Assembly (NCBI GenBank): GCA_000827325.1
Contig: KN832878.1
Span: 496,001-560,000, forward strand
Source: Oidiodendron maius Zn
Taxonomy: Eukaryota > Ascomycota > Leotiomycetes > Myxotrichaceae
Direction: 5' to 3'
Length of the DNA: 64,000 nt
The first letter of the stretch is position 1, and every line of letters starts with the position of its first letter. A program made the translations under genes and the position numbers. Shown piece by piece: positions 45,680 through 56,015 of the stretch. Below the pieces are notes generated by a model that worked only from the letters and a program-made list of their open reading frames with translations, was not told where the DNA came from and ran no database searches.

Positions 45680-47588
45680 ATGGAGAAGGATCACGACCTC
45701 GAAGCTACTGTCGGTGGTGCAGGAGATCGGGCAGAACCCCCCATCAACCCCTCTGGCCACCGTCAGGAGCTCGACCGCAATTTCCACCTGATAAACATAT
45801 GTGGCTTAGGCCTCACGAGCGGAAACACCTGGATTGCGATAGGTGGTAGCATTGTTGGTTTCCCTCTCTCTGCCTTGTGCTCTCCCGATTGCCTTGCTCA
45901 CATGCAACTCTACAGGTGGTGGCAATCTATAATGGCGGACCACCAGGCGTCATATACGAACTGTACGTACGTCCCATTCTGGACAGCTGCTACATGTACT
46001 ACTGCAGGAGAATGCGCTGACTTGGTAACAAATAGGATCGCGTCGTCCGTGTTTTACTGGCTCATAGCAGCTTCACTGGCTGAGCTTGCTTCAGCCATGC
46101 CATCGTCTGGCGGAGGTGCGTATTGTCTCGCTTTATGCGATTCTATTTCTGCATGGTGTGCACAAGCCCTGTTCCTGGTATCTCGTTTCTCGTCCCGTCC
46201 CTCCCGCTGTTGACATATATCCTCTATTTTCAGCCCGTCATGGCAAATCATATGGTAGCATCAACTAATTCTCCATGGATAGTTTATCACTGGGCGTCGG
46301 TGACGGGAGGTCGCTATGGTCGCATCTGTGGTTTCTTCGCTGGCTGGTGGAATTTCCTGGCCTGGGTCCTGGGAATCGCCGCTACTGCTCAGATCATTGG
46401 CGCACAGGCCGTGTCCATGTATGCTCTTTTCCATCCTGACTTTGAGACCCAGCGATGGCAGGTGTTCGTGGCCTATCTGATATGTATCTGGGGTTGCTGC
46501 TTAATTGTTCTATTTGCGAACAAAGCACTCCCTGCTATCGAAGCCTTAGGAGGCTTTCTTGTCTTGGCTGGGCTGGTCATCACCGTCATTATTTGCGCAA
46601 CTCTGCCTCACACAAAGGGTAACGGCTATGCCTCGTCTGACTTCGTATGGAGAGATTGGCAGAATGATGCTGGATATTCGAGTAATGGGTTTGTCTTCTG
46701 CCTTGGGATGCTGAATGGTGCGTTCGCTGTTGGCACCCCTGATGTGATCACCCATCTTGCGGAAGAAGTTCCTAGGTAAGTACCATGCTTCAGGAACGGA
46801 CGTATAAAATCGACTGACACTTGAACAGACCTGGTCGAAATATCCCCAAAGCAATGCTGGCCCAATACGTCATTGGATTCATTACTGCTTTCACATACCT
46901 CATCACCATCTTCTACAGCATCTCGGATCTAGATGAAGTCCTCGAGAGCAACTTCCTCTTTCCCCTCGCCGAGATCTACTTGCAAGCATCAAGCTCCGCC
47001 GGCGGAGCCCTCGGTCTTCTAATCCTAGCCTTGCTTCCATCTATTGTTGCTGTGATCGGCTGCTACTTAACTGCGAGCCGAGTTTTCTGGACTCTTGCGC
47101 GGGATAACGCTACCCTCTTCCCTTCCTATTACTCCCAAGTTCATCCCAAGCACCGCAATCCCTTCAACTCCATCCTACTGTGCGGCATCATCTGCACGCT
47201 TCTGGGATGCATCTACGTTGGCAATCAAACGGCCTTCTCCGCCTTTGTCAGCTCCTTTGTCGTCCTCTCTACGCTCTCCTACCTCGCTGCCGTACTGCCG
47301 CACCTGCTTAGTTGCCGTTCTCTCATCACGCCAGGTTGGTTCTGGATGCCCGGCGCTATTGGGTTTGCGGTCAATGGCCTTACTTGTTTGTACATTGCCG
47401 CTTTCGTGGTGATTTTCTGTTTCCCTTTCGCTCTGCCAGTAGATGCGCAAACCATGAACTACACGAGTCTTATCACTGGTGGTTTGACCGTATTCGTTGG
47501 ATGTTTTTGGTTCTGGAAGCAAAAGGACTACGAAGGTCCCCACTTTGTACCGCTGGAAAGCGCCTTTTTGGCAAAAGATGCCGTTTAA
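45680..47588 (+). CDS. APC-family amino acid/choline/GABA permease
   Basis: Plasma-membrane secondary transporter of the amino acid-polyamine-organocation family, close in type to fungal HNM1/UGA4-like permeases. Five exons (45680-45853, 45916-45962, 46036-46115, 46283-46775, 46829-47588) encode 517 residues with about 12 membrane helices. Landmarks: FHLINICGLGLTSGNTWIAIGGSIVVAIYNGGPPGV across intron 1, ELASAMPSSGGVYHWASV across intron 3, the helix 3-5 block GFFAGWWNFLAWVLG, and TPDVITHLAEEVPRPGRNIPKAM across intron 4. The first donor (GTTGGT) is weak, but the join restores a highly typical family sequence. The real substrate is not predictable from sequence alone. Confidence 0.93.
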
Positions 47589-48231
47589 GCACCGCTCTCT
47601 TGTGTGTGATCCACTGATCTTGTCTTTGTGAGCAGGTGGTTTGAAGTCTGCATATTGCGTGGACTATGAATTGAATGATGAGATGGGAGTTATGATGTTA
47701 TGCTGTTGGATGTCATCATAATGTTATTATGCCTCTGGAAATCATTTTGACTCGATACTACTAGACTTCCTATGTATATAATGCTAGATGGTAATGATAA
47801 TCATGGCAAGATGAATGAAAACAATGACATTCATGAATTACGCTTTCCACTGAATTGGAAGTCACTGGGAAACGAAGGTTCAAACGAAACGATGCTTCTA
47901 CGATACGTTAGATTTGACATAGCCTTTCTTAAGTTCTTAGGGCTGTCTTATACTCTTCTTACTGCATTCCTTGTACTGAGGCTTAGCTATTGTATTGTTA
48001 TTGTTCATTTGGTATGTTTGATAATGAAGTGCCTCTGAAAATGCAATATGGCTGTCCTGTTACAAGTGGTTTGAAAGTTATATTGACTAAGTCACTGAAG
48101 CCCAAAAATTTCCAGACAAGAAACGAATGTGTCTCAATCGCAGCCTCCTATCAATTCGGTTCCTTTCCTTATGCCCAGCGTTATGCTGTCAGCTTGGTAC
48201 CTGATCAATTATAATCTCTGTCAGGTTTGAC
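47589..48231. other. Convergent intergenic region, no gene seen
   Basis: AT-rich 3' side shared by the permease gene and the small secreted repeat gene. Frames here are short and carry nothing recognised. Confidence 0.4.
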
Positions 48232-48504
48232 TTAGGAATCTCTTCCAGTAACTCGGGTTCCATCTGGGTCGTCATCCGAATCCCTGACGGTGACCCGTGG
48301 CCCATCTACCCTCCTCTTCGCCTCACGGGCATCTTCAACTGCCAATAAAGAGTCCCTGACAGTGACCCGTGGCCCATCTACCCTCCTCTTTGCCTCACGG
48401 GCATCTTCAACTGCCCATGAAGAGTCCCTGACCGTCACCCGAGCTCCTGGAACAGGAACCGCAGCTGCTAGACCAACGAGCATAAGGAGATAGATAACGC
48501 GCAT
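48232..48504 (-). CDS. Small secreted repeat precursor with Lys-Arg-Arg sites (candidate Kex2-processed peptide precursor)
   Basis: A 90-residue protein from one exon. It starts with a signal peptide (MRVIYLLMLVGLAAAVPVPG). Two copies of a 24-residue unit follow, with pattern RVTVRDS-xx-AVEDAREAKRRVDGP, and a partial third copy ends in an acidic tail. The xx is SW in one unit and LL in the other. Each full unit ends its helical part with Lys-Arg-Arg (residues 39-41 and 63-65), a Kex2-type dibasic site. Signal peptide, internal repeats and dibasic sites are the hallmarks of fungal Kex2-processed repeat precursors (alpha-pheromone and ribosomal-peptide precursors); this group assignment is inference. 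No UstYa-type oxidase or other maturation gene was recognised nearby, though a P450 lies 4.4 kb away. A structural repeat protein is the alternative. Confidence 0.6.
   Translation of the reverse strand: MRVIYLLMLVGLAAAVPVPGARVTVRDSSWAVEDAREAKRRVDGPRVTVRDSLLAVEDAREAKRRVDGPRVTVRDSDDDPDGTRVTGRDS
48281..48440. repeat. 72-bp tandem direct repeat
   Basis: Two full copies (48281-48352 and 48353-48424) and the start of a third (from 48425). Copies one and two differ at 4 of 72 positions by my count. It lies within the small secreted precursor gene. Confidence 0.9.
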
Positions 48505-49578
48505 GGTAGCTGGTGAACCTGAAAATCAGTATCTAATATTTTGTCTTTCTGCTAGATATAACTATAAAATATCTCATACCTTATATATATACTTTCGACT
48601 TTCGTTGAGAGTAGTAGAAGTGACTTAAGATGAGCCTTGGTTAAAGAGCACTAGCAAAATGAATTTCAACAGCAGCGACCGTGTATAAATGGAAAACCTG
48701 TTGCGCACACGCCCCTTGATGGTCGTGGTAATTCTGCGAGTATTCGGACAGGTCTGGCCAATGTATGTCCGTAGATGAGGAATGATGTAGCTCATCGGCT
48801 ACTGGCCCAGCCCATCTTCCTCCCGTTTTCATATATATAGAGACCTCTTCCGCTGCGCCGTCACAGCCTCCCAATTATACTCCTTTCCGACCACACCCTG
48901 CGATACAGTGCTTGCTTCCAAATACTTGCGAGCTGAACAAGAGAGTAACGTATTTGGGCTATAAGGGGCTATGTTGCGCCTTTTCATTCCTTTTACGAGC
49001 CGGTCATAACGGAGTCTAAATATAAAGTCGTTCCGGCGGCAGGACGTGTCTTGTAGCCTTGTTTAGGAGGACTGCCTACAGTATTATGTAAATTAGAGAT
49101 AAGGAATAGAATTTGTACTAAAACTTCTAGTTCATGGTCTCGTATAGCCTGCGCGTGCTTAAGTCTTAGTTATTTAAGCTAGGAAGGGCAGGGGAATATT
49201 GAGTGGAGAGCTAGTGGTCTGTATTGTAATTTCTGGATATCCTCTGGTTAACGGAATAACCCCTGAGCTGATAGTCGCGGGGGAGCAACGGCTGAAACAC
49301 ACTAAACCTAGTTATGCTCATCAAAAGTGGCCTATCCTATGTCTGTCTTGCTTGTTTTTCAGTGTACTGCACGTGCAAAGTACTGTACAATTAAGCTACA
49401 CTTAGTTACAGTTTAGGCAGACGGAAATAAATGTCTCGGACATATACATCAGTCTTGATTACAAATAGAGCACATCAACGCGGCTAGAAATACCTCCGAG
49501 TAACGTATTTTAAGGACGTTTTGACAGTGCGAATAAGTGTTTTCCCAACCCTCTATACAGATAGGTATTGCAGAGACT
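48505..49578. other. Intergenic region, no gene seen
   Basis: Divergent interval before the beta-lactamase-like gene. It is AT-rich; only short frames without recognisable content are present. TACAGTA/TACTGTA heptamers occur at about 49077 and 49380. Confidence 0.4.
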
Positions 49579-51082
49579 ATGGCGTCGCTTGAAGAAGTAT
49601 TCGACGCAGTCATCGCTCAAGGGAAAATCCCGGGGTGGTGTTAATGGCAGCAGATAAGACAGGGAGCTTCCACTATTCCAGGGCATTTTGGCCCGACCTC
49701 GCTCAATGGAGCACAAGAACTGGTCAAGATCGATGCACTTATGGCCTTTGCCAGCTACACAAAGCTGATAAATAGCATCGCAGCCATGCAGTTAGTTGAG
49801 AGTGGAAAATGGAAGCTAGATAATCCTGTCTTCAATATTCTGCCGGAGCTTGAGGGTATACCAATTTTGACGCAGACGAAGGATGGAAAAGCTGTGGTAA
49901 CAAAGCGAGAAAGCGCGAACACCTTGCGGTATAGCCCGATCCGCGATAGATGGCAGTTCGCATAGGTCTAAATAATCCTTAGGCAATTGCTTACCCACTC
50001 CTCCGACATTGCGTACGGCTTCAATCCAGAGCTTATTAAAGAATATCAAGCTTCCCTGGGCTTAACTCCTGGAGTCTCATCTTCAACAGTCGCAGGTCTC
50101 TATAGCAACCCACTTCTATTTGAGCCCGGAAGCTCCTGGGAATACGGCGCTGGGATTGACTGGGTTGGATTAGGTATTTCCCGAATCACAAATACCTCTC
50201 TAGATGACTACTGCCAGCAGAATATCTTCAAGCCTCTGGGCATTACGGACATCACCTTTTGGCCCGAGAGAAGACCAGAACTCAATGCTCGCCGCGCTGG
50301 AATGTCAATCCGGGATCCAGATGCACAAAAATTGCTTCCGTATACAGGAGGAAAGATATTTGGCGATTATGAAGAGGAATTTGGTGGAGAAGGAGGCTAT
50401 GGCACTATGCCGGACTACCTGAAGATGCTGCAAAGCTTACTCGCGGATGATGAAAAGATATTGAAGAGAGAGACAACTAAGATGATGTTCTCTCCCCAAC
50501 TAACCCCTGAAAGTCAGAAGGCCCTACAAGAAGTTTTCAACACCACCAATAAGAGTGCATTGTATGTTGGGGTATTTCCAGAGAACAGTCGATACGACTG
50601 GGGACTTGGTGGCTTATTGACGATGGAAGACGTCGCAGTGAACGGAGCGCCGTGGCGAAGGAAGGGCTGCATGGTCTGGAGTGGATTGCCAAATCTATTC
50701 TGGGTAGGTTGGACATTAGCCATTGATGATGATGTTGTCATCCGGACTTGATGCTGACTGGCAAATCTCGTAGTTCGTTGATCGTGCAGCTGGGATCTGC
50801 GGGGTGTACGGGACGCAACTCTTGCCTGCTGGAGATGGTGTAACTCGTGAGATGATCGGACTGCTTGATAAGGCGATGTACAAGAAATATACCAATTTCA
50901 AAGCAGAACAAAATAAGGCACTTGGTGATACGGAGGATTGGGTAAGGGTTGATGCATTTGTATCGGGGAACAGAGTCTATATTCAATGCACGCCCCACGC
51001 CCCACGACCCAAAAATCCACAGTTGAACAGTCTATCTGCAGTGACTTGCTTCCAGAAACCTGTTAGGATGATACCTTGCTGA
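49579..51082 (+). pseudogene. Serine beta-lactamase/EstB-like esterase with two frameshifts
   Basis: Penicillin-binding-protein-fold serine hydrolase (class C beta-lactamase, EstB and LovD-type transesterases). Catalytic Ser-x-x-Lys is seen as SYTK just after LMAFA; the Tyr motif reads YGAG. Two introns are supported (49929-49982, restoring TLRQLLTHSSDIAYGF, and 50704-50773). Near the start the frame breaks twice. After GKIPG one G is missing from a GGGG run (49632-49635), putting VVLMAADKTGS in another frame. Then an extra T in a TTTT run (49686-49689) returns to the main frame before GPTSLNGAQELVKID. The two shifts compensate and flank 54 bp. The remaining 400-odd codons are open with normal motifs, so either sequence error at homopolymers or a very young lesion explains it. 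The end is taken as the first stop, giving a long C-terminal tail. Confidence 0.78.
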
Positions 51083-51268
51083 ATATACCTATATCTCTAA
51101 CTGCAAGTATTATCAAGTGTAGACCTTAATATCTCGGTTACACGCCTGGGATTGGGTGCAGTGGCTGGCTGGTGCGGGGTGGGAAATGGTGGCTGACGCA
51201 ACTGTGTGCGTCCAGCTTTCATTCGGAGGTGCAACATCCTGGAGCAGACAGACGGCGAGCCTGAATCT

Positions 51269-53034
51269 ATGGCTGGTGCGCACAGTAATGCAGGAAAAGA
51301 TGGTAAGATGCCGAGTAGTTGCATTCTCATCTCTGGCAAGGCTAATTATATCCCGACAGAGGAAAGTGGAGTAGCATCGACGGGACAATCGCTGCATGAC
51401 GTCGGAGTCATGGATTTGATCAGACAGGATCCTAGGCCAACCTTCATTTTGGACTTACAGTCTTCTGCCGATATTCTGCCATCTATAGAACTTGAGTTTT
51501 GCAATCAGCCATTGCGGAAAATCGACGTCTTACGAGATCTCTTTCCTGCTCCATCTGCAGCTTTAGTCTCCTTTGAAAATGAAAACGAGGCTCTTACAGA
51601 TTTAGCAGGCTTCAGAGAATGGGTAGCAGGTAGTGAAGATTCTTGCCCGCCAAGAAACAGCGACTACTATTTCCGTGGAATGTTGTGGACATCTATCACT
51701 TTGCGAGGACGGTGGAGAGTTGTCGCTGTGAACAGCATTTTAACCCAGCCTCCACCACTTGCTCTGACAAATGACTCCCTTTTAGAATGTTCGGATGATA
51801 GTGATACTAAATCAATTGCTCAACCTAGAAGCAGACTTGAAAACTTTAAAGAATACGCGGACGTTATGCCATTTGGCATGTGCATTCTTTCCGTAGACGG
51901 CGGCATTTTATATGCGAATGAGGCTTGTTAGTGGGTGTCTAACTGTTTGCCCAGAGAGAAATCTAATTGATGTAGGGTATGAGATTACTGGTTGCGAGAT
52001 AGATCTTGAGTATCCGAGGCAAGTGAGAGGTTTTAAAAAAAGAACGTAAATGTTTAACTTGTCGTAGGTCTTTCCTAGATGTTGTCGCAGAAAATGACCA
52101 TTCGAAATTCAAGAGTGAATGGAAGACATTGATGGCACAGAAGAGCAAACGAACATTTGAATACCAATTGAAAGATTCGTCTCTTGATGCTGCTCAGAAA
52201 AGGATCTTGGCTGCATTTGATCTCGAATATGATGAAGAGGCTAAGATGAAGAATGCAATTTGTTGCATGTATGACTGCCCCTTTAATAATACAGACCGGA
52301 CTAATGACATAGACAGAATGCCTATCAGTGAGCGGAGTGAAAGTAATCCAAGTGGGAGCGAACAGAAGACTTGGGTCAGTCCTACATCACTCCAACGAAA
52401 TCAAGAGACTGCAAAACTCATCCCCAAGACGGAGAATCTCCCCACTGGTCAGCACTTCCTCACTATTACCCCTTATAATAAACACGTTAATGGAAAAGAT
52501 CTAGGCATGCCTTACTCTATCAAGGCGACAGTCAAAGGTCTTTCGAGCCCAGCGCCTCCAAAGATCCCGCTACAATACTCACCAGCGAAAGAGTCAAGTG
52601 ATAGAAACGTAAACGAAGCGCCAAATGATATCATCGCTCCAAAGCACTCCATAAAGCCGCATAAGCTCCAAATTCTCCTAGTCGAGGATAACATTGTCAA
52701 CCAAAAGGTATACAGTAAAATGCTGGAGAAGAGCGGTGGCACTGTCTACATTGCCAGCAATGGTGTCGAAACTCTAAACTTCCTCCCTAACTCCACCTTT
52801 TGGCATGAAAGACGCGGAGATGGCCAAGGAATCGATATATCTATCATTTTAATGGATATCATAATGCCGCTGATGGATGGTTTCACATGCACGCGACGGA
52901 TTCGGGAGCTGCAGCAGGAAGGCAAGATTATAGGGCACGTACCTATTATAGGACTAACGATGACCGCATTCAAGGCCGATAAGGAAAAGGCGATGGAGGC
53001 TGGCCTGGTAGAAATTCATCTCTCCGAATTCTGA
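51269..53034 (+). CDS. PAS-receiver protein related to hybrid histidine kinases but lacking the kinase core
   Basis: Three exons (51269-51926, 51976-52018, 52068-53034) encode 555 residues. The N-terminal half resembles fungal hybrid histidine kinases: a sensor region (DPRPTFILDL, EFREW-like segment, RGRWRVVAVNS) and a PAS domain (MPFGMCILSVDGGILYANEAWYEITG). The C-terminal 130 residues are a response-regulator receiver (ILLVEDNIVNQK, phospho-acceptor Asp in ILMDIIMPLMDGF, LTMTAF). Between them, where the His-box dimerisation and ATPase domains belong, there are only about 170 low-complexity residues with no H-box or N/G boxes. The receiver also stops at HLSEF, where the family has the conserved Lys of L-S-K-P. 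The second intron needs a GC donor (AG|GCAAGT). It is probably a degenerate or regulatory kinase derivative without kinase activity. Confidence 0.75.
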
Positions 53035-53433
53035 ATATTTCTAATGTGTATACAGGATGATACGATAGTGAAATTGGCTTTAAGTCATATAAAACTTCTG
53101 CACGTAATTACTCGACTACTGGCGAGATTGAACCCCAGCACTGCAAAACTGTGAAGAGATATTAACCTTGAATTCTAATTTCTGATCCTATCATTCTATT
53201 AAAGGAGTCGAATTGATACCGGCGACATGGTAGCTACAGCATCAGACAGCATTTTAGCTTATGAATAGGAAAAATTGAAATCGGGATCCCCTCTCTGCTC
53301 GAATGATGATTACAGTGGCGTAACGTTGTGCTTGCTCGCAGTAACTGCCAGATGATTTACTGTGTTTCTGGTTACGGCTCGTGTATGGCAAAAATTATAA
53401 TAAACCAATCATCAATATCAAGAAGCTGGAAAC
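53035..53433. other. Convergent intergenic region, no gene seen
   Basis: 3' regions of the PAS-receiver gene and the Asl1-like hydrolase. AT-rich, nothing recognised. Confidence 0.4.
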
Positions 53434-54236
53434 TTAGAGACCCGTCATTGGTTGCTCCTCCATGAGCTTCTTCATCAAGTACCTCATTGTCCCATCAGAA
53501 TTCATCAACTGCGCCTCAGGGCTAACGAAATCGTCTGCACGCTCTCGCATGCAGCCGAAGAAAGAGTACTCAAACACCCATGGACATTGATCCATCCAGT
53601 TTGCGAGCTCGGCTGTAAATGCAAACACTTCTCTTTTGTTCCTTGATATTGATGCAATCTCGGAAACCACCACTGGATACTGTGGGTATTTGAGGTGCCT
53701 ATTATATGTTAAATGACATCCAGTAAAAGTGAGTTTGGGTAATACATCTTCTCAATATACTGAATCGCTGCTGGGCCATCTGGACCATAGTAATGAACAC
53801 CAAGATAATCCGGTGGCTCTCCCATAGCTTCTACTCTGCTCATAAAATCATGCAGCCAAGCTTCACCAGCAGCATCACTCGCACATCCTGGGCCGATGAT
53901 CTTCTTTCTCTGTCCTTTTCTTAGTGGTACCATCTTCTCCCCCCACATTGTAGCTGCCTTCTCAGGTGATATACCAGCCCGCTCGGGCTCGTTAAAGTAA
54001 TGCAGGATGGCGTGTTCATTATTCGATATCATGGCCCACTCGTTCGGGTCTGTGAGTTGCTCCATACCGCGCACTGTTGGGCGGAATGGAAGCCTACCCT
54101 TGAGCTCTGGAGGTGCCCAGGCATTCCAGTTGGAGCAGGATGCAAGAGGTCCGCTAAATTTAATTCGCTCCATGGCTTCTGGAATATGGGCGGTATTTGT
54201 CCAGTCCCAGAGGAGACAGCGTTTTTTGACCACCAT
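53434..54236 (-). CDS. Asl1-like glycosyl hydrolase (GH128 type)
   Basis: Probable beta-1,3-glucan-acting hydrolase of the Asl1/GH128 group. Exons 53746-54236 and 53434-53698 (47-bp intron) encode 251 residues. The TIM-barrel features are KRCLLWDWTNTAH at the start, ILHYFNEPE with a candidate acid/base Glu, GPGCASDAAGEAWL, DYLGVHYYG, and VVVSEIASI with the second candidate Glu. No signal peptide is visible at the chosen start, although many relatives are secreted; the first exon may be missing. It neighbours genes of unrelated function and may be regulated alone. Confidence 0.85.
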
Positions 54237-54645
54237 TGTATGGTCTCTGAGAGGATTCTTGATTATAAACCAGATGTTTTGATGTTGTTAAGACTGATTG
54301 CAGCCAATTTGTGTTATAATGCTCAGTACCAGATGTGCGCGAGATGCTGCACCTTCCTTGTGTAGATCACTTCATCGTGCTAAGATCTTAATCGCTACTA
54401 AATATGTACCTACAGATAGGTATTTAAAGGGGCTTTCTGCGTGGGAATAATTTCCTGCCCGGACACGCTACACACATTCATGAGAATAACCACCCCTTCT
54501 TTGTCTTTCGTGGTGCAAATGTCCCACAACTCCTGTCTAGTAGCGCATTCACCCAGTTATTGGTGGTGCCTCGGCTCTGACGTCGTTCTTCGCCTGTTTT
54601 GACAACTCTCCTCGCCAACGTCCACGCATCCAACCAGCAGAAGAA
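54237..54645. other. Divergent intergenic region, no gene seen
   Basis: Promoter DNA of the Asl1-like hydrolase and the DUF3716 gene, transcribed away from each other. Confidence 0.4.
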
Positions 54646-56015
54646 ATGCCACCCAGCATCCAGAGCGAGGAATTCATCGTGGTCAGTAGTGACATCTCTG
54701 AATATGCGCAGAATAAAACCAGCCTCCCACCCTTAGCCGCTGCCATCGATCTCCGTGGGCCTATTGGTCGCGATGGCAAACGAACATCTGCCGGCCGCCG
54801 CAGTGCGCGACAGGATCCCTTGGACAGATTGCGCGCCCTCCCCGAGATCAGACCCATTCCCTGGTACTCGGGGAAGGAGCTTCCTCCAGAGAAATCCATC
54901 CTGAGCGATCGTGTGCAGACAAGGAGCGCGTGTCTCATGGCGTCGCGGGGCAGAATAAACGATCCGCCGTGTACGCATTGTGCGACTGGCCTTGGCCGGT
55001 TTTCCATATGCATTTCTTTGGACGAATTCCTTTCGGGCGCGTGTAGCACCTGTCACCTGGCTGCTAGAGGGAATTCATGTAGCATCAGGTTGAAGGTGGC
55101 ATCTAGTACTGCCCTCCATGCTGATCGCGTGCCGCTCTGTACTGACCGCATCCAGGTCTCAAATCCAGAGGAGAACAACAAGAAGATAGACAACCTACCG
55201 AAACCAATACTAGTACGCATCGAACATCTCTTCCTTCCAGTGCGCAGCCCGAATCTGTATCCCCAGCGCCGCCAGAACCACATAATCCACATCAAACCCG
55301 ACGCGCCAAGGAACAACGACGTTCATCGCCAACAGCTTCAACATTGTGGACACCAGTCGAGCACTCGAATTCGAATCTCAAGCGCAAGAGAGAAACTCTA
55401 CAAGGAACCGACGTTTGGAAGCCATACGTGTCCCCGTATAGGCCCATTGATCCAAGTCCCCGTGCCACGCCTACCATGTCCAGGTCGCCGAATAGCTTCA
55501 CACCAGCAAACGCTGTGCGCGAAGAGGCACCATTGCTGAACTATATATATCGCAAAGATGCCCCGGTGAACGGTGCCAGCCAATCCCAGGATACAACGAG
55601 AGCACCGAACCCGGCAAGCTCGCGACCGGCTATATCCGCAACCCAGAATCTCAGCAGTGCATCATTTTCAAATGAGCATGCGAATCACTCTGTGCGAAGG
55701 GATGCATCGGTATCCATGTCGCCTAGCGAACAACTCCTCGACCAGCAGCACGTACGACCGCCCGAGCTTGGAGGGCCACACAATAGCAGACGCAGTGACA
55801 GAAGCGGTGCATCTAGACTACCTGCACGCGAGGTTGCACTTATTGACTCTCTTCCACGAAAGAAACAGAGAGAGATATACGGCATAATAGATGGCCTTCA
55901 GAGCGGAATTAAGAGCTGCCTGAACCAAGCGGAGACCATGCAGAAGGAACTAGATACGCTCCGTAATATATTGGGCCTGGATACGGATGACAATAGTGGC
56001 CAAAGAACTTCATGA
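54646..56015 (+). CDS. DUF3716-domain protein with C-terminal coiled coil
   Basis: Fungal protein of unknown function. Exons 54646-55088 and 55241-56015 give 405 residues. The cysteine-rich module has Cys at residues 109, 112, 122, 133, 136 and 145 (PPCTHCATGLGRFS...GACSTCHLAA...NSCS), the pattern of DUF3716, likely a small zinc-binding fold. A Ser/Pro-rich, probably disordered region follows, and then a helical segment (REIYGIIDGLQSGIKSCLNQ) likely to form a coiled coil. The intron is chosen because CAG|GTTGAA to TTCCTTCCAG preserves phase and has the best acceptor. Other in-phase choices (donors at 55095 or 55155 with acceptor 55247) cannot be excluded. Nuclear function is a guess. Confidence 0.65.

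Noticed and set aside
39606-54236. A secondary-metabolite or ribosomal-peptide gene cluster
   Set aside because: No backbone synthase, UstYa-type oxidase or cyclase was recognised; only proximity of a P450, permease and a peptide-like precursor.
54549-55056. Antisense frames opposite the DUF3716 gene
   Set aside because: Cysteine pattern and coiled coil support the plus strand; the antisense frames have no features.
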